Below are positions 10,827-22,254 of a stretch of 64,000 nucleotides of DNA, in pieces. The DNA is from Hsuehochloa calcarea (lineage: Eukaryota > Streptophyta > Magnoliopsida > Poales > Poaceae). The translations under genes and the position numbers were made by a program. Below the pieces are notes generated by a model. That model saw nothing but the letters and a program-made list of their open reading frames with translations, searched no databases and was not told where the DNA came from. Within the stretch, counting starts at the first letter, position 1, and the number at the start of each line of letters is the position of its first letter. The stretch lies in the NCBI GenBank assembly GCA_036346395.1, contig CM070596.1, positions 24,652,177 through 24,716,176 on the forward strand, given 5' to 3'.

Positions 10827-11545
10827 ATGGGGCTCTGCGTATCTATGTTGCAACCTAAGGCGAAGAAGCGACGGCCCGAACCAAGGCTCGGCACACCGAA
10901 GGCGCTCTTCGTCATCAGAAGCGATGGCCTGCTGTCAAAGCCAGAGGCGCCGGTATTCCAGGCACGTGATTCTGGTCGGTCACAGCTCCAGAAACCTGGC
11001 AAGGCAGATAACAGAAAACGTGAGAAATGTAGATACGAAGGCACAGATGTGCTGGACAGAAGGTTCTGCGCTCCGAAGCCCAGGTTGTCATGTGGGAGTA
11101 CCAGAAGTGTCGTGGTTGAGCCTGTTGCAGCGGAAGGGAGGTTGCCGACGTCCAGGTGCAGCACGGTGACAGACCGAGGCGCGCCGCCGGAGTGGTGTAG
11201 GACGCCAACTACACCGATGACGCCGGTGAGGCCGGTGTGGCAGCGGAGGATACTGATGGGGATGCGGTGCGAGCTGCCGCGGTTCAGCGGGCTCATACTG
11301 TACGACGAGAATGGCCGGCCCCTGCAGAGCAGCACCCCAGGCAGAAGAAAGCACCACCAGGTAAGTAGGCTAAGCAAATCTGAACCCAGAATCTGACTAT
11401 ATGTACATACTTGTACGTCTGTACCTGTACAGATATTTTCTAAGCCAGTTGCTTCATAACAGATCTATGATAGTAAAACTGTCCGTTCTTTCAGGGGAAA
11501 AAGAAGAATACCATGACTTCGACAACTCTCAGGGACCTCTTGTAG
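10827..11545 (+). CDS. Uncharacterised plant protein with MGLCxS acylation start and WQRRxLMG core (paralogue 1)
   Basis: Two exons: 10827-11360 (178 codons) and 11495-11545 (16 residues plus TAG). The intron has GT/AG ends (CAG|GTAAGT and TTTCAG|GGG) and phase 0. The product is 194 residues. The N-terminus MGLCVS fits an N-myristoylation site (Gly2, Ser6) with a palmitoylatable Cys4, suggesting membrane attachment. The middle is basic and probably disordered. The core at about residues 136-171 reads PVRPVWQRRILMGMRCELPR then FSGLILYDENGRPL, and the C-terminus is LRDLL. Core, intron position and phase, and both termini are shared with the gene at 55233. I do not recognise a named family or function. 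Start chosen because MGLC is conserved in both genes. Confidence 0.85.
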
Positions 11546-13548
11546 TCACTTGTCATTCGTAGAAAGAATGTAATAATGCTTCACTTGTGCAATAGCTTGC
11601 TGATGCCAAGCTTCAAGAAGAGAAAAGGTTAAAGAAGAGCAGGCATACCCAGGGTTCAAAGTTCAAACAGTAAAGCCCAGATGTGGAAAACAAAATAAGC
11701 ATTATGGGAAAATTCAGTATCCTAGCAATTCAAATGTTTGTATATTTTACCTATAGTTGCATATAGACAATGTAACTTGACAAAAAAATGTATAAGATTC
11801 AAAGAAACAATAATACCAAGTCCTAAACATTAAAAAATTACTGATAGTTAACACTTGTTTAAATGATCAGATACGAAATCACAACTCTTTGGAAATCCCT
11901 ACAATTACTTGGATTTTCACTTGAGTAGCAAATACCAAATCTTTCTATTTTGGCAATTGAGTCAGGCAATCTTCCTATATCTCACCAATCGGATTCCATC
12001 TGTCAAGTGACTATTTAAGAACTTTAACAGTGACAATGATGTTGAATATCACATGATGGAATATATTAACACGAACAGACATGCGGCCATCAATGTACTA
12101 CGTTAGGAAAGTTACAAAAGTCAAAACACCACATGAAGTTCATGTCAGCATCTTTGGCCACGACAACATTTCCTGCCATTTATTCCATTCTCATGGCTAG
12201 TTGGCACAAAGGAATTAATTGAAAAAAAAGACATTGAAGGAGGAAATCCATTGATAAAATTGAACATGTATAACTGAAATGAAAACCTCTGTACAAGAAA
12301 GGGCGCTATGGTAAAAATTACTACTTTCTAATCATACAATTGCAAGCATGTTAGCAATGCAAACTTGCACATTTTCTGTTGAACAAAATTTTTAAAAAAA
12401 TGATACTTCTCAAAGATAATATTCCGTAATGTTTGCTTTTAAGAAAGGCATTTTTTTTCTTTTGGGCAAGCAGGCCAGGAAATAGATCGTTTCCAATGAA
12501 TTAGCTGTAATGGTTCCCAGGGGAAAAAAATCCATATTTTGTGCCAACCTTGGATAAAATTTTGTCAAATTTTAACGAGATTTCAGAAATGGTCATTATG
12601 TGATTGCATCAAGATAAATTCACAGAGAATGTGCAAGAGGGAAATTGGCCATAATTGTTTAGGTGGAATACCAAACAGGAAAAGGACATTTTTGTTTCCA
12701 AATTATCTATATCTATATTAATATAAAAAGGAGCAGTTGTGCTCTTTCCTTCGTCCACACACTCTTGTGTACACAAAGCACTCCTAAGTCCTAACCCTCC
12801 AATGGACTGCATCTAATGGCTAAGAATCATTCAATATCCTGCCATCTACGATGAATTCTAGCCATAGATCTCTACAGTCATAGTTTAGATTCAAAGTATA
12901 TCCTGCCACTAATTATTGCTGCAATCAAAGCTGAAAATACACTAATTCTCCCCAGCTACTAATCCTCCAATTACTTCCTCTCCTATTTGTGAGAGGCAAC
13001 CACGGCGCCCTCATTGCTTCCACTCCGATCAAAACTATGTTGCCACGATACGGCGATACCGCGACACGCAATTTCCTAAAAACAAGGATGTGTCGATACG
13101 GCTAGTATATATCTATTTAAAAAATAGGAAAATGTAAAGAGGCTACGAGAGGGTTGAGACAATGAGATTACCTTGATGAAAACTATGTATTTCTTGCATC
13201 CTAGCCAATAGCCATTTTTCGGGCCGGACGAGCTCCTCAATTCCTCCTTAGTCCACGAAAATAAATCATGTGGAGTGGAGTATTAAGGTATCGCTGTATC
13301 TCAGTGTATCGCCATATCGGTGTCAAAGTGGAGTATCGGGGTATCATAGATCAAAATTATTAGAAGAAAATTGCAAGTTTAGAAAAGAATATACTGTTGG
13401 TATTCATCTGGAAACACTTAGCAGTTAGGACCATGCTAATCCATCTAAAAAGTCAAGCTTCATTGACAAAGAATTGGAGATGACAAGTTACCTATTGTCA
13501 TCTTGCCTGCAATCATCGATTTCTTTCCTAAATCCACAAGGGCTCAAT
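11546..13548. other. Intergenic region between paralogue 1 and the PPR gene
   Basis: AT-rich and without a supported gene. The first ~150 bp are the probable 3' UTR of paralogue 1. A Helitron-like start may lie at 12706. Around 13040-13360 there are several scattered CGATAC/GTATCG motifs of unknown meaning. The PPR gene's 3' UTR should lie at the right edge. Confidence 0.5.
12706..12990 (+). mobile_element. Possible Helitron 5' end (weak)
   Basis: TCTATATCTATATTAATATA follows an A at 12705. A 5' TC and an A|T insertion site are typical of Helitrons, as is the TA-rich start of grass Helitrons. No 3' hairpin with CTRR end was located, so the right boundary is arbitrary and the call may be wrong. 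Confidence 0.25.
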
Positions 13549-15258
13549 TTACTTCCTTCCCAACATCGTATCCAGAATAAGGTTCAGTTTAAAAATATGT
13601 CTGCAGTGACAAAAACCAACCCTACAGAAGGATCTAATTGTAATGTTAAATATATAATAATCAGGGATAATATGTTTCGTCATTCCTTCGAACAAGCGAT
13701 CGATCTCCCAGATATTACCACTGTGAACAAGCCTGTTTATAAGGAAAGCAAAAAGATCCCTTGACAGCCCAATCTCAAGCGATTCTAGAAAAGAATCAGT
13801 AGCCTCGCCAAAACTTCTTTCTCTGCAAAATCCATCAACCATTATAGTGTAGGTGACTTGATCTGGAGCAATCTTCTCTACTTTCATGTCAAACCTTAGG
13901 TGCTTCACCTCACTAATCTTTCGACAGCAGAAAAACCAATGAATGAGTGTATTGTATGTCACAACATTTGCGGCAAACCCTTGACTGTGGACCAGGCTCT
14001 TGGCTATGGAAGACTTTCCCCCAATGCAAAGACTACGAATCAAAATGTTGAATGTCCTTGTGTTTGGCATGATACCTTTCTTGATCATGTCCGTCAAAAG
14101 CTTCAGAACACCCATCCATTCGCGCATCTCACACAGCCTGCTCATCACAGTGTTGTAGGCAATAACACCAACATACCATTTCAATGTTGTGCTCCTCTCT
14201 AACAAGTTTATCGCATCTGAAACCCTCGATTCATGGCAAAGGCAATTCAGATGAATACTCAAAGTAAAATCCGTGGGATCCAACCCTTCACCTAGCATAA
14301 CATCAAGCTGCTCAAGTGCTTCCTTAGCCCTACCTTTCTTGCAGAGACCATTCATGTATGTATTGTAGGTGACCGTACTGGGCTTCCAACCCTTGGTTCT
14401 ACTCTCCTTTAAAACCTGCTTGATTTCATCGAATCTGTCGTCTTTGCACATAGCCCTGATCAAAATATTGTAGGTGACAACATTGGGAGGACAACCAACA
14501 CGTTCCATCAGTTCCATCAGCTCCTTGGCCTCCTCGACACGGCCCTCGCGGCAATACCCCTGTAGGATGGGCGTGTATGTGTGCACCATCGGGAGGCACC
14601 CCTCTTCCAGCATCCAGTCGAGCACGCCCCAAGCCTCGCTGACCTTCCCCGCGCGGCACAGCCCCGTAATGAGCGTGGAGTACGTGCTGACGTCGGCCTC
14701 CACCCCGATCTTCCGCATCTGGATGATCTCCTTGTACGCGAGGTCGAACCGCGCGAACCGCCACGAGCGCAGCTTGACGAGGATGTTGAGGGAAGACACG
14801 TTGGGCGCCACACCCGCCGCGAGCATTTCGTCGAACGCGACGACGGCCTCCCCCACGCGGCCGGCCTCCGCGAGCGCGTTCAAGAGCGTGTTGTAACAGA
14901 GCACATTTGGGAGCGCGCAGCCACCGCCGCAAGGAACGGAGCGCTTGAGCTCGGCGAAGAGGGCGAGCACCTGGTCGACGTCGCCCGCACGCGAGAGGGC
15001 CTTCATGGCCACGTTGTAGTCGCGCTCCAGCCGACGCCGCCGACGCCGCCGCCTCTGCTGCTGCTGCCGAGGTGGGGAGGTTGTCTCCGGTGAGGGAGAA
15101 GGCAAGATAGGCTTGACGTCGTCAGAATCCTCGGAGCTGGACGAGGAGGACGGGAGGGGGAGGCGGAGGAGGGCGGCGGCGGAGGCGGAGGAGGCCATGC
15201 ACCCGCGCAGGAGGAGCCGAGCGGTGGGAAGGGCTGCGGGGCGCGCGATGGTTGCCAA
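13549..15258 (-). CDS. P-class pentatricopeptide repeat (PPR) protein, probably organelle-targeted
   Basis: Intronless frame of 569 codons. Residues 1-35 are Ala/Arg/Leu/Ser-rich with almost no acidic residues, as expected of a mitochondrial or plastid transit peptide. A Ser/Asp/Pro linker and a poly-Arg run (69-76) follow. From about residue 79 to 545 there are roughly 13 tandem 35-residue PPR motifs, for example CYNTLLNALAEAGRVGEAVV, STYSTLITGLCRAGKVSEAW and VTYNILIRAMCKDDRFDEIK. No E, DYW or SMR domain follows, so it is P-class; such proteins bind organellar RNA for stabilisation, splicing or translation. One motif (about 400-430) is short. The last 25 residues do not look like PPR, so a 3' splice may be missed. 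The start is the first Met before the transit peptide. The coding 5' half is very GC-rich, usual for grass genes. Confidence 0.9.
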   Translation of the reverse strand: MATIARPAALPTARLLLRGCMASSASAAALLRLPLPSSSSSSEDSDDVKPILPSPSPETTSPPRQQQQRRRRRRRRLERDYNVAMKALSRAGDVDQVLALFAELKRSVPCGGGCALPNVLCYNTLLNALAEAGRVGEAVVAFDEMLAAGVAPNVSSLNILVKLRSWRFARFDLAYKEIIQMRKIGVEADVSTYSTLITGLCRAGKVSEAWGVLDWMLEEGCLPMVHTYTPILQGYCREGRVEEAKELMELMERVGCPPNVVTYNILIRAMCKDDRFDEIKQVLKESRTKGWKPSTVTYNTYMNGLCKKGRAKEALEQLDVMLGEGLDPTDFTLSIHLNCLCHESRVSDAINLLERSTTLKWYVGVIAYNTVMSRLCEMREWMGVLKLLTDMIKKGIMPNTRTFNILIRSLCIGGKSSIAKSLVHSQGFAANVVTYNTLIHWFFCCRKISEVKHLRFDMKVEKIAPDQVTYTIMVDGFCRERSFGEATDSFLESLEIGLSRDLFAFLINRLVHSGNIWEIDRLFEGMTKHIIPDYYIFNITIRSFCRVGFCHCRHIFKLNLILDTMLGRK

Positions 15259-15464
15259 CGGAGGGGGTCACCGGCGGTCGCCGTTGCGGTGGAGATGGCG
15301 GCGCGGGGAGGAGACTTGTTTGGGATGCGGAAGGATGGGGTAAAACGGCGGCGGGGTAAGGGGGCTTGCGTGGGGTTTTTGAGGGGATCAGGGGAGGCGG
15401 GCCGGAGCCGCGTGATGTGCATCAAGATCTGCGTAGAACCGTAGCATCCTTCACTGCTTCAGTC
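15259..15464. other. PPR gene 5' flank, ended by a hAT insertion
   Basis: About 206 bp between the PPR start codon and the hAT-2 terminus. It is GC-rich and should hold the PPR 5' UTR and part of its promoter. The last 8 bp, CTTCAGTC (15457-15464), are the candidate hAT target site. Confidence 0.55.
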
Positions 15465-17068
15465 TAGAGGTGGCTAAATTGGGTGTGCCGGCTAGGTCAG
15501 CCCGATACAGTATTATTAGTTTGATTCGAACATGATATAGCTCATACTATTTATATACTGGGCTAGCACGGCACAATGATCCGGGGCCGTGCTTGGGCTG
15601 CCCCTCGACACGGTGGCGGGCGACAAGACGCGACGGTGTCGAGTCGTGCGTGCATGGTATGACCCAAAGACGATCCATGTGGCTGCATAAAGAGGAGGAG
15701 GAAGGAGAGGCGGAGGAGGATCTTTGCAGCTCGTGGTCGGCACTGAGAGAGGGAGGATCCACTAGCAACCGGGGGGAGAAGATGGTGGGGAGAAGAGGAG
15801 GGGGGGAGGCGGTGGGCGTGGCCGTGAGAGGAGAAGAGGAGGAGCTAGGGGGGCGGCGGGCGGGCCGGCATGGAGGGAAAGAGGGAGGGGGGGGAGGCGG
15901 CCAAGGTAGAGGGAGGAGGGAGAAGAGGGAGGACCAGGGGGAGGCGGTAGGGCGACGACCGGCGCGTAGGGAGGAGGCGGCGGCAATGCGGCAGAGGCGC
16001 GTGCCATGTGTGGCACAATGGCAAAGTGCACTGGCAGCCAACAGCGCAGGCGTGGGCGCAATGATGGCGCGTGGGCCAGCACACGAGAAGGGAGGGCGAA
16101 AAGGGGAAGGGAGCGAGGTGGGCCGCGCTGGCACAGTGGTCCGTGTTTTGCATGGCACGGCCCGCAAAAATATGTTTGTTGGGGGATTTTTAGCATGGTG
16201 AGCATAGCATGGCACGACCCATTTGGACCATTTAGCCTGTAGTGTTCAGATTTAAAAAAAAATCTGACCATTTAGGGCTTTAAAATAGCAAGAAATTCTA
16301 AAAGATTCTTAAAAAATTTCTATAAGTAGCCACCATACCCCCCCCCCCCTCATTCAACATCAATCCATTCCTCAATCTCTATTTCAATTTTTGTTGTGCA
16401 AATTCAAATTCGTTGTTGGATAATTTGGAAAAATTCAAAAAAAATTGTGCCAAATTTTGGAAAATTCAATTTCTGACAGCAAGTCAGCAACAGAGGTACA
16501 ATACTGTTTTTTGCATAGTTTTATTGTTATTAATTGTTATGCTAAGCTGGAAGTAATAATAGTATTAGTTTCGATTTTGTAGTTTTCGTTATAGAAAATT
16601 ATGGTAGCTTTGCTCTTGGTGATTACAGACTTTCACGAGAGGAAGTTGTATCCATGGAGGCTGCGGTTGCCTCAAACCAACTAGAGTTGTTACCGGAAGG
16701 GCAAGGCGAAGTTCTGTCACAAGGCTCCACGGCAGCATCTTTGTCAGCGACCACCGGAGGAAACAGGTCGAGGCCTTCTACATTGGGAGTCTGGGAGAAT
16801 TTTGAGCGAAGAACCAAGCTAGACGCACATGGAAATGAGGTACCATATGCTATTTGGAAATTTTGCCGCAATGAATTGTCTGCAAAGTCTACTGGTGGAA
16901 CGAGGCACTTGCTTAGATATGCCACAAAATGTAAGGCCAAGCAAGGATTGGTGATGAGGCAGGCGCCGTTGCAGTACAACCCCGATGGTACGATTTGTAG
17001 TTGGGACTACGATCCGGAGTTAGCCCGTCAATATCTTTGTCATTTAATTGCTTCTGGGATTTACCGTT
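15465..17068 (+). mobile_element. hAT transposon relic 2, inverted relative to hAT-1
   Basis: It begins TAGAGGTGGCTAAATTGGG, a typical plant hAT terminus. A GA-rich leader follows (about 15690-16010), then a stretch from about 16350 that aligns with the minus strand at 9060-9290, then the BED exon. The 3' part is cut off at 17068 by a gypsy LTR, and the remainder was not found in the window. Same family and same relative structure as hAT-1. Confidence 0.78.
16591..17068 (+). pseudogene. hAT BED-finger N-terminal exon
   Basis: Open frame NYGSFALGDYRLSREEVVSM through GVWENFERRTKLDAHGNEVP to the BED-like RNELSAKSTGGTRHLLRYA, ending near CSWDYDPELARQYLC. The ancestral ATG (kept in hAT-1 as ATGGAT) is ATA at 16591-16593, so only a downstream Met at 16654 remains. 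In the finger, Trp stands where the first Cys should be and Tyr replaces His, so it is probably inactive. The frame enters gypsy LTR sequence after 17068. Confidence 0.78.
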
Positions 17069-17683
17069 TGTTACAGCCCAAATTTCTTTTTCCAGTTGAA
17101 AATAAAATTTAATTATTTTCTAGAACTTTCTAAAAATTTAAAAGCTTTCCCCTAATTATTTTAAAGCCAAAATAAAGTATTTACAAAAATTAATTACCAA
17201 TTATGAGTTGAAAATATTTTATTTAAGTCAAAAATGACTCAAAGAATTTCTCCATAATTTTTGGACTTTGTTTTCTATTTTCTAAAGACTAAATGAATTA
17301 ACTGAATTATTTAAATCGATAAACCTTTTAATCCGAGAAAAGTGGTCGAGCCGAATCCTTCCCCAACCCATGGCCTTTTCTTCCGCGCTAACCCTTCTCT
17401 CTTTCTCTCTCTCTCTCTCTCTCCCGCCCCGACCCCACCTGTCATCCCCGACCACTCCTTCGTCTTCCTCTCGCCGAGCCAGAGCAGCGCTAGTCTCGGT
17501 CGTAAAACACATTAATGTGTCCATTTTCACTCGAGATCGTGCCCAATTATTGCCACGATCACCTTCCACTCACCGCAGCACTCAATTGATCGTTTCTTCA
17601 TCATTTACTCGCATTCCTCTTCGTCGCCACATCGGCCGTTAACGCTCGCTCACATCCCCGTCATTCCGGCTAAGCCCTTGCCT

Positions 17684-17690
17684 TATAAAA
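17684..17690 (+). promoter_or_regulatory. TATA box of the gypsy-1 LTR
   Basis: TATAAAA in CCTTATAAAAGGGGGCACGG, followed about 35 bp later by pyrimidine-rich CTCCCCTCACTCC, suitable for a transcription start. Position in the first fifth of a long LTR fits a U3 promoter. Confidence 0.6.
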
Positions 17691-18124
17691 GGGGGCACGG
17701 CCTTCGCATTTCTCCCCTCACTCCATTCCTTGCAACCACGACCACTCTGCTCATCTCTATCCGTTGGAATCGAAGCTCGAAGCTCCTCTACCACCAACCC
17801 TAGCAGCGTCGATTGCACCGCCATCCATTGATCTCAGGTGTCGTTGTCTACACTAGGAGCTTAGCCACGTCGTGTTCTACTTCAAGTGCACTTCTTTTTC
17901 GCTAGAGGACCATCGGAGCACTGTTGCCACCAGAACCGTACCCTGCCGCCACCAAACCTCCTCACCATCGGCCACTCCGTTGTGCTTCGCCGTCGTAAGG
18001 TATCGCATAAGGTTCAGCATCATCTTCTCTTATTTTTGCGCACCTTCGCGTAGCTCGTTGTGGCACGTAGTGCCAACGAGCTTGTAGTCGAGCGTCGCCA
18101 CTGTTGCCCAAGATAGTCATAGCC

Positions 18125-18316
18125 TTCCTTCGACTAGGTAGTCGTAGCCTTCTTTTGGCCAGTATAGTCGAACCTTTCTTTCGACCTATATAGTCGAAAC
18201 CTTCTTTTGACCAATGTAGTCGAAACCTTTCTTTTGACCTGTGTAGTCGAAACCTTCATTCGACCAATCTTGTCAAAACCTTCCTCCGACCAGTGTAGTC
18301 GAAATCTCCTTCCGAC
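18125..18316 (+). repeat. Minisatellite in the gypsy-1 LTR, about 30 bp unit
   Basis: Six to seven diverged units of the form TAGTCGAAACCTTCTTTCGACC separated by about 8 variable bases (CAGTGTAG, TATATAG, TGTGTAG). CGACTA and TAGTCG elements make each unit partly self-complementary. Confidence 0.8.
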
Positions 18317-20247
18317 CACGTGAGATCAATAGTGCTTGGAAAATGGGCAAGTGCTCAAGATGAACAAGACTCGAATGTGAGCGATGACTCGAAGATGAGC
18401 GAAGATCGAAGGTGAGCAAGATCAAGATGAGCAAGACTCGAATTCTAACTGTTCTTGTGATATCCAAACTTCTGGATGTTCATTCTCCTTCATATGAGCT
18501 CCAAATCCGTCTATTCAAATTTCTAAATTCATATAAATTAAATATCTACCTTCCAGAACTAATTTTTTTTTTAATTTAGAGTTTATTTGTACTTTCATTT
18601 GAATTTATTTGTATCTGTTTGTTTTCGTCGTATTTTCGCATATAGATTTCGACGACTTCGGGCAAGTTTCATTAGGAGAAAAAGAGTCATTCGAGCAAAG
18701 CAAGTTATACCTTTGACCATATTGATCCTAATATTTTAAATTATTTAATTCTATTTTAAATTATTAATATTGCATTCATATTTCTATTTTAAATAATTAT
18801 TTAGTTATTTTAAATAATTATGTTAAATTTCTAATTATATTATTTCCTTTGTATGCCCAATATTGATGTTTGAACAATCATTCCCTTGTCGCTATAGTTA
18901 AAATAAAATTTGAAAATGATATATAGTGATGTTCTTAGTAAGGTACAACACTCACCGGGGACGAAGTTGTCACAGGTGTGCCACTCGGTGGCTTATAGTG
19001 TGTGCTCCGAAGTGGGGAAAGACACGAAGGTGTTCCGGAAGCTACAAGCAAGATCAAAGGCTCGCATTAGCAAAAACGGAGACGATGAGGGAAGTAGAAG
19101 AGGAGGGATGCTTCGGTGAGGATTTTACCCAAGAAGAGAGCAAGAACAAGGTTCTTCTCCCTCAGCCACCGAGAGGGAGAATAGGAGAGAAGAGAGGTAG
19201 GGAGTGGTGTTTAAGCACGGGCGAAGACGGAGATGGAGGCGGCATTACAAGGCAAAGCTCTAGGAGTGGTGGATCGGGACGGTGGATTGACGGCGTCCCT
19301 GGGCAGCGCAGAGCGACGTAGCCGCGTGGTACAGGAGGCCTACACTCGTCCTGCCTAAGGAAGGAGACGGCCCTGACGCACGGGCCCGACGTGTCAACAG
19401 CACAAAGCGGTGCGACGTGGGTGTAGTGCAGCTAGGCGGTGCAATCAAGTCAGGTCACTTGGTCGGACTCGAGTCGGATTTGAGTCGGAGTCAGGTTCGG
19501 GCCCGATGAACAGTGCTAGGGTTGACTGATTTGAAAACAATTGATCCTACTTTGACCGAACTACCAAAAATAGTAAATAAATTCCTAAAATTCTAAAGTT
19601 AATCAGATGGGTTCCTAGGATGGCCTAGTACCCAAATAAAATTTGAAACCTCACTTTTAATTATTTATTTGCTCAAATTAAATTCAAAACTACATGGCTA
19701 TTTAGAAAGGATTTGAATTTTCCAAGAGTGAAATAAGTTCTATAAATTTGGGAAAAATTATATTTATTCATGATAAATATTATATTATTTTAATAAATTA
19801 TTTTCCAAAGAACTTCATAATCATTTATCTTATATTTCTTTTGGGCTTCATATTTGAGTTGTGTGTTGAACTTTGATTTGAAGTTTTTTTTTTCAAATGC
19901 AATATTTGGTGCAAATGTTTCAGACATGACATGTATGCTCATGAGATGCATAATAATTCCATTTATTAAAAATAGGGATGTGACACCAATCGAATGTCAG
20001 TGGGTAATTTGATGGGCTACCACTCGGAGTTTATCATTTATTGTTTCCGTTGCTGTAAGACTGAACGTCTTTTGACCTCTTTTGTAATAAGTGACCATAA
20101 GGCCGGTACTCAGTTATTTATTAATGTTATTTTATGATTCAAACTTGTTATCAATGATGTTTCTACTACGTGTAGTAGCTACTGATCATGGGACTAGTGT
20201 ACAAATACATAGAGGGTTCGGATTCAGGAATCCGGGTCTGGCAGAGT

Positions 20248-20259
20248 TGGTATCAGAGC
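20248..20259 (+). other. Primer-binding site of gypsy-1
   Basis: TGGTATCAGAGC is complementary to the 3' end of initiator-Met tRNA, the usual minus-strand primer in plant LTR elements. It lies four bases after the LTR end. Confidence 0.85.
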
Positions 20260-20829
20260 CGAGTTGACTGTCACTACTTGGTTAGAATGGCCGCTAGTAG
20301 GAAAACTTCAAAATGTATTTTATAAAAATAAAAATAATATTGTGCTATCCTCATCTTTTCTTATCTTTTTATTATTATCTTCTTCGTGGAATTCTTCCTA
20401 CATAGTTCTTCCTTTACCATTTTACAATGTTAACTAGATCCTCTTTCCCTTAAAAACTTCTCTAGATGATCAACATGATTCTTACCATTACGTTCAAGAC
20501 TGCTAGAAATGGAGCCATGAAGAGAGCATCGTAAAGTCATCAGTCATGCCTGCCATCCAAGAACAACAAGCAAGATTCATCGAAGAACTTGAGCAGAAGA
20601 TGCGAAGTCAGACAAGCCATATAGTCTAAGTTGCCAATACTCATTCTTTGTATTGAGTCGTTTCGCTAGCTTAAGAGTTTCGATTGAGTAGACGATTTTC
20701 TTTGAGTTGTTTTCAGTTGCAAAAAGAAATTTGATTTTCTGTTAATATTTGGATCTTATGGGTTATTGTAAGCTCCCATGTTTTTCTCGACTCTGCTTTC
20801 CCCTCTCTTCCCCTACTAACCTTGGTCCG

Positions 20830-22087
20830 CTAAGATGAAAAAACCTAGAAGTGGTCGCGAAGCATCCTGTGGAGGCGCCGGCGGAGGAGGTCGTGCTGTC
20901 ATTCGAGGCCATGGTCGTGGAAGAGGTTGTGGTCAACCGTTTCCCGAGAAGTCAGTTTTACCGCAAGCACCGCAACCACCTCAAGTACCGTAAGAACCTC
21001 AAGTGCAACCAGAGCAGCTCTTCGAAGAAGAACCCCTACCACCACCACCCCCTGGTCAGCCCCAAATGAACATGGAGCAGATGATGGCCATGCAATTGCA
21101 ACTTCTTCAGACACTTGCTTAGAACCATATTAATCAGCCTGTACCAGCTCCTGTTCCAGCCTTTCCACCTACGTCTAGACTTGGAGAGTTCATGAGAACT
21201 AGACCGCCTACCTTTGCCGGTTCAGTTGATCAACTAGAAGTAGACGATTGGTTGAAGGATGTCGAGAATAAATTGATCTTGGCTCAGTGCGATGACTAAG
21301 AGAAAGTCTTCTATGCTTCTCACCAACTCAAAGGCACTGCAGGAACTTAGTGGAAAAATTTCTGCATAGCCCATCAGAATGTCCAAACCATTTCTTGGCA
21401 TGAGTTTTCTAATGTTTTCCATTCAGCACACATTCCTTTGGGAATGATGGAGATGCAAAAGTGATAGTTCCACAAGTTACAACAAGATAATCTCAATGTG
21501 CTAGAGTATCTCAACCAATTCACTCAACTGTCAAGGTATGCACCAGAAGATGTGGCAACTAAAGGAGCTAAGATGTGGCGCTTCATGGAAGGACTTAACC
21601 CCAACCTCAAAGTGCATCTGGTGTCAATGACTAACCCAATTTTCAACAGATGGTCACAAGGCTCTTGTGCAAGAGAATGCCCAGCGTCAACTTTTCGAGT
21701 CCCGAATGAGAAAAATGGCTTTTCAAGCGCAGCATGGAGCCAGTAGTTCTAGGCCCCGAATGAACCAGCCATACTATAACCTACCGTCAGCAGACAATGC
21801 ACCCAGGACTCCAATGTCAGGAACCCGTTCAGTCTTGTAGGGATTTGTCAATAATACTGGTGTTCAACCGCAATAGGATGTCAACATCAGGAATTCATTG
21901 CTTTCATTGCCATGAGATGGGGCATTATGCCAGCAATTGCCCTCATAAACGCCGAGCCGTGACTCCAGTTCCCTTTAACTTGGGAGCTACACCAGCCAAG
22001 CCCCTACGCCAGGATCAGGATGAGGAGCTCCTCAAACTCCAAGTTAAGCTATCCGGAATTCAGCGCCATCTGCAAGGGGACGACTGA
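20830..22087 (+). pseudogene. gypsy Gag, with several in-frame stops
   Basis: An Arg/Gly-rich start (RGHGRGRGCGQP near 20910) is followed by a Pro/Gln-rich linker. The retrotransposon-gag core reads LGEFMRTRPPTFAGSVDQLE (about 21181-21240) and NLNVLEYLNQFTQLSRYAPE near 21493. The CCHC knuckle CFHCHEMGHYASNC lies at about 21900-21945. Stops interrupt the core at QCDD*EK and GT*WKN, and one frameshift follows MTNPIFNR near 21650. Several stops look like C-to-T or G-to-A changes (CAA to TAA, TGG to TAG), as expected of an old methylated element. Confidence 0.82.
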
Positions 22088-22254
22088 ATCATGTCACAGC
22101 AGTGCAAGTTCAATCAACTCAGCATGTCGCACCAGGTAAGTTATAGTCAGTTCAGCTTTCGTTTTAATTTTGTCTCATTCAAAAGAGAAAGCAGTTTGGT
22201 TCAGTAAGCAAGGTCTGTGTGTCCCAATCTTTTTCCCTATCCGTCGAATCTCAG

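Larger units (their letters stand above)
17069..20243 (+). repeat. 5' LTR of gypsy-1, about 3.2 kb
   Basis: It starts TGTTACAGCCC directly after hAT sequence and ends GGGTCTGGCA, four bases before the primer-binding site. It contains a CT microsatellite (about 17396-17423), a TATA box at 17684 and a TTCGACCA-type tandem array (18125-18316). Small open frames inside it are not conserved genes. Confidence 0.75.
17069..22254 (+). mobile_element. Ty3/gypsy retrotransposon 1 (5' LTR and gag only)
   Basis: The LTR 17069-20243 is followed by a tRNA-iMet-type primer-binding site (TGGTATCAGAGC at 20248) and a gag gene with retrotransposon-gag and CCHC knuckle motifs. No protease or reverse transcriptase follows, because gypsy-2 begins at 22255. 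The matching right half of gypsy-1 was not seen, so the element is truncated or lies beyond an unrecognised deletion. A chromovirus (Tekay-like) affiliation is inferred from the gag. Confidence 0.8.

Noticed and set aside
14426..15425. Overlapping Arg/Ala-rich frames on both strands
   Set aside because: Shadows of the GC-rich 5' half of the PPR gene, whose own frame carries clear 35-residue repeats.
15547..16271. Several 100-220 codon frames on both strands
   Set aside because: Same composition effect in the hAT-2 leader; no conserved motif.
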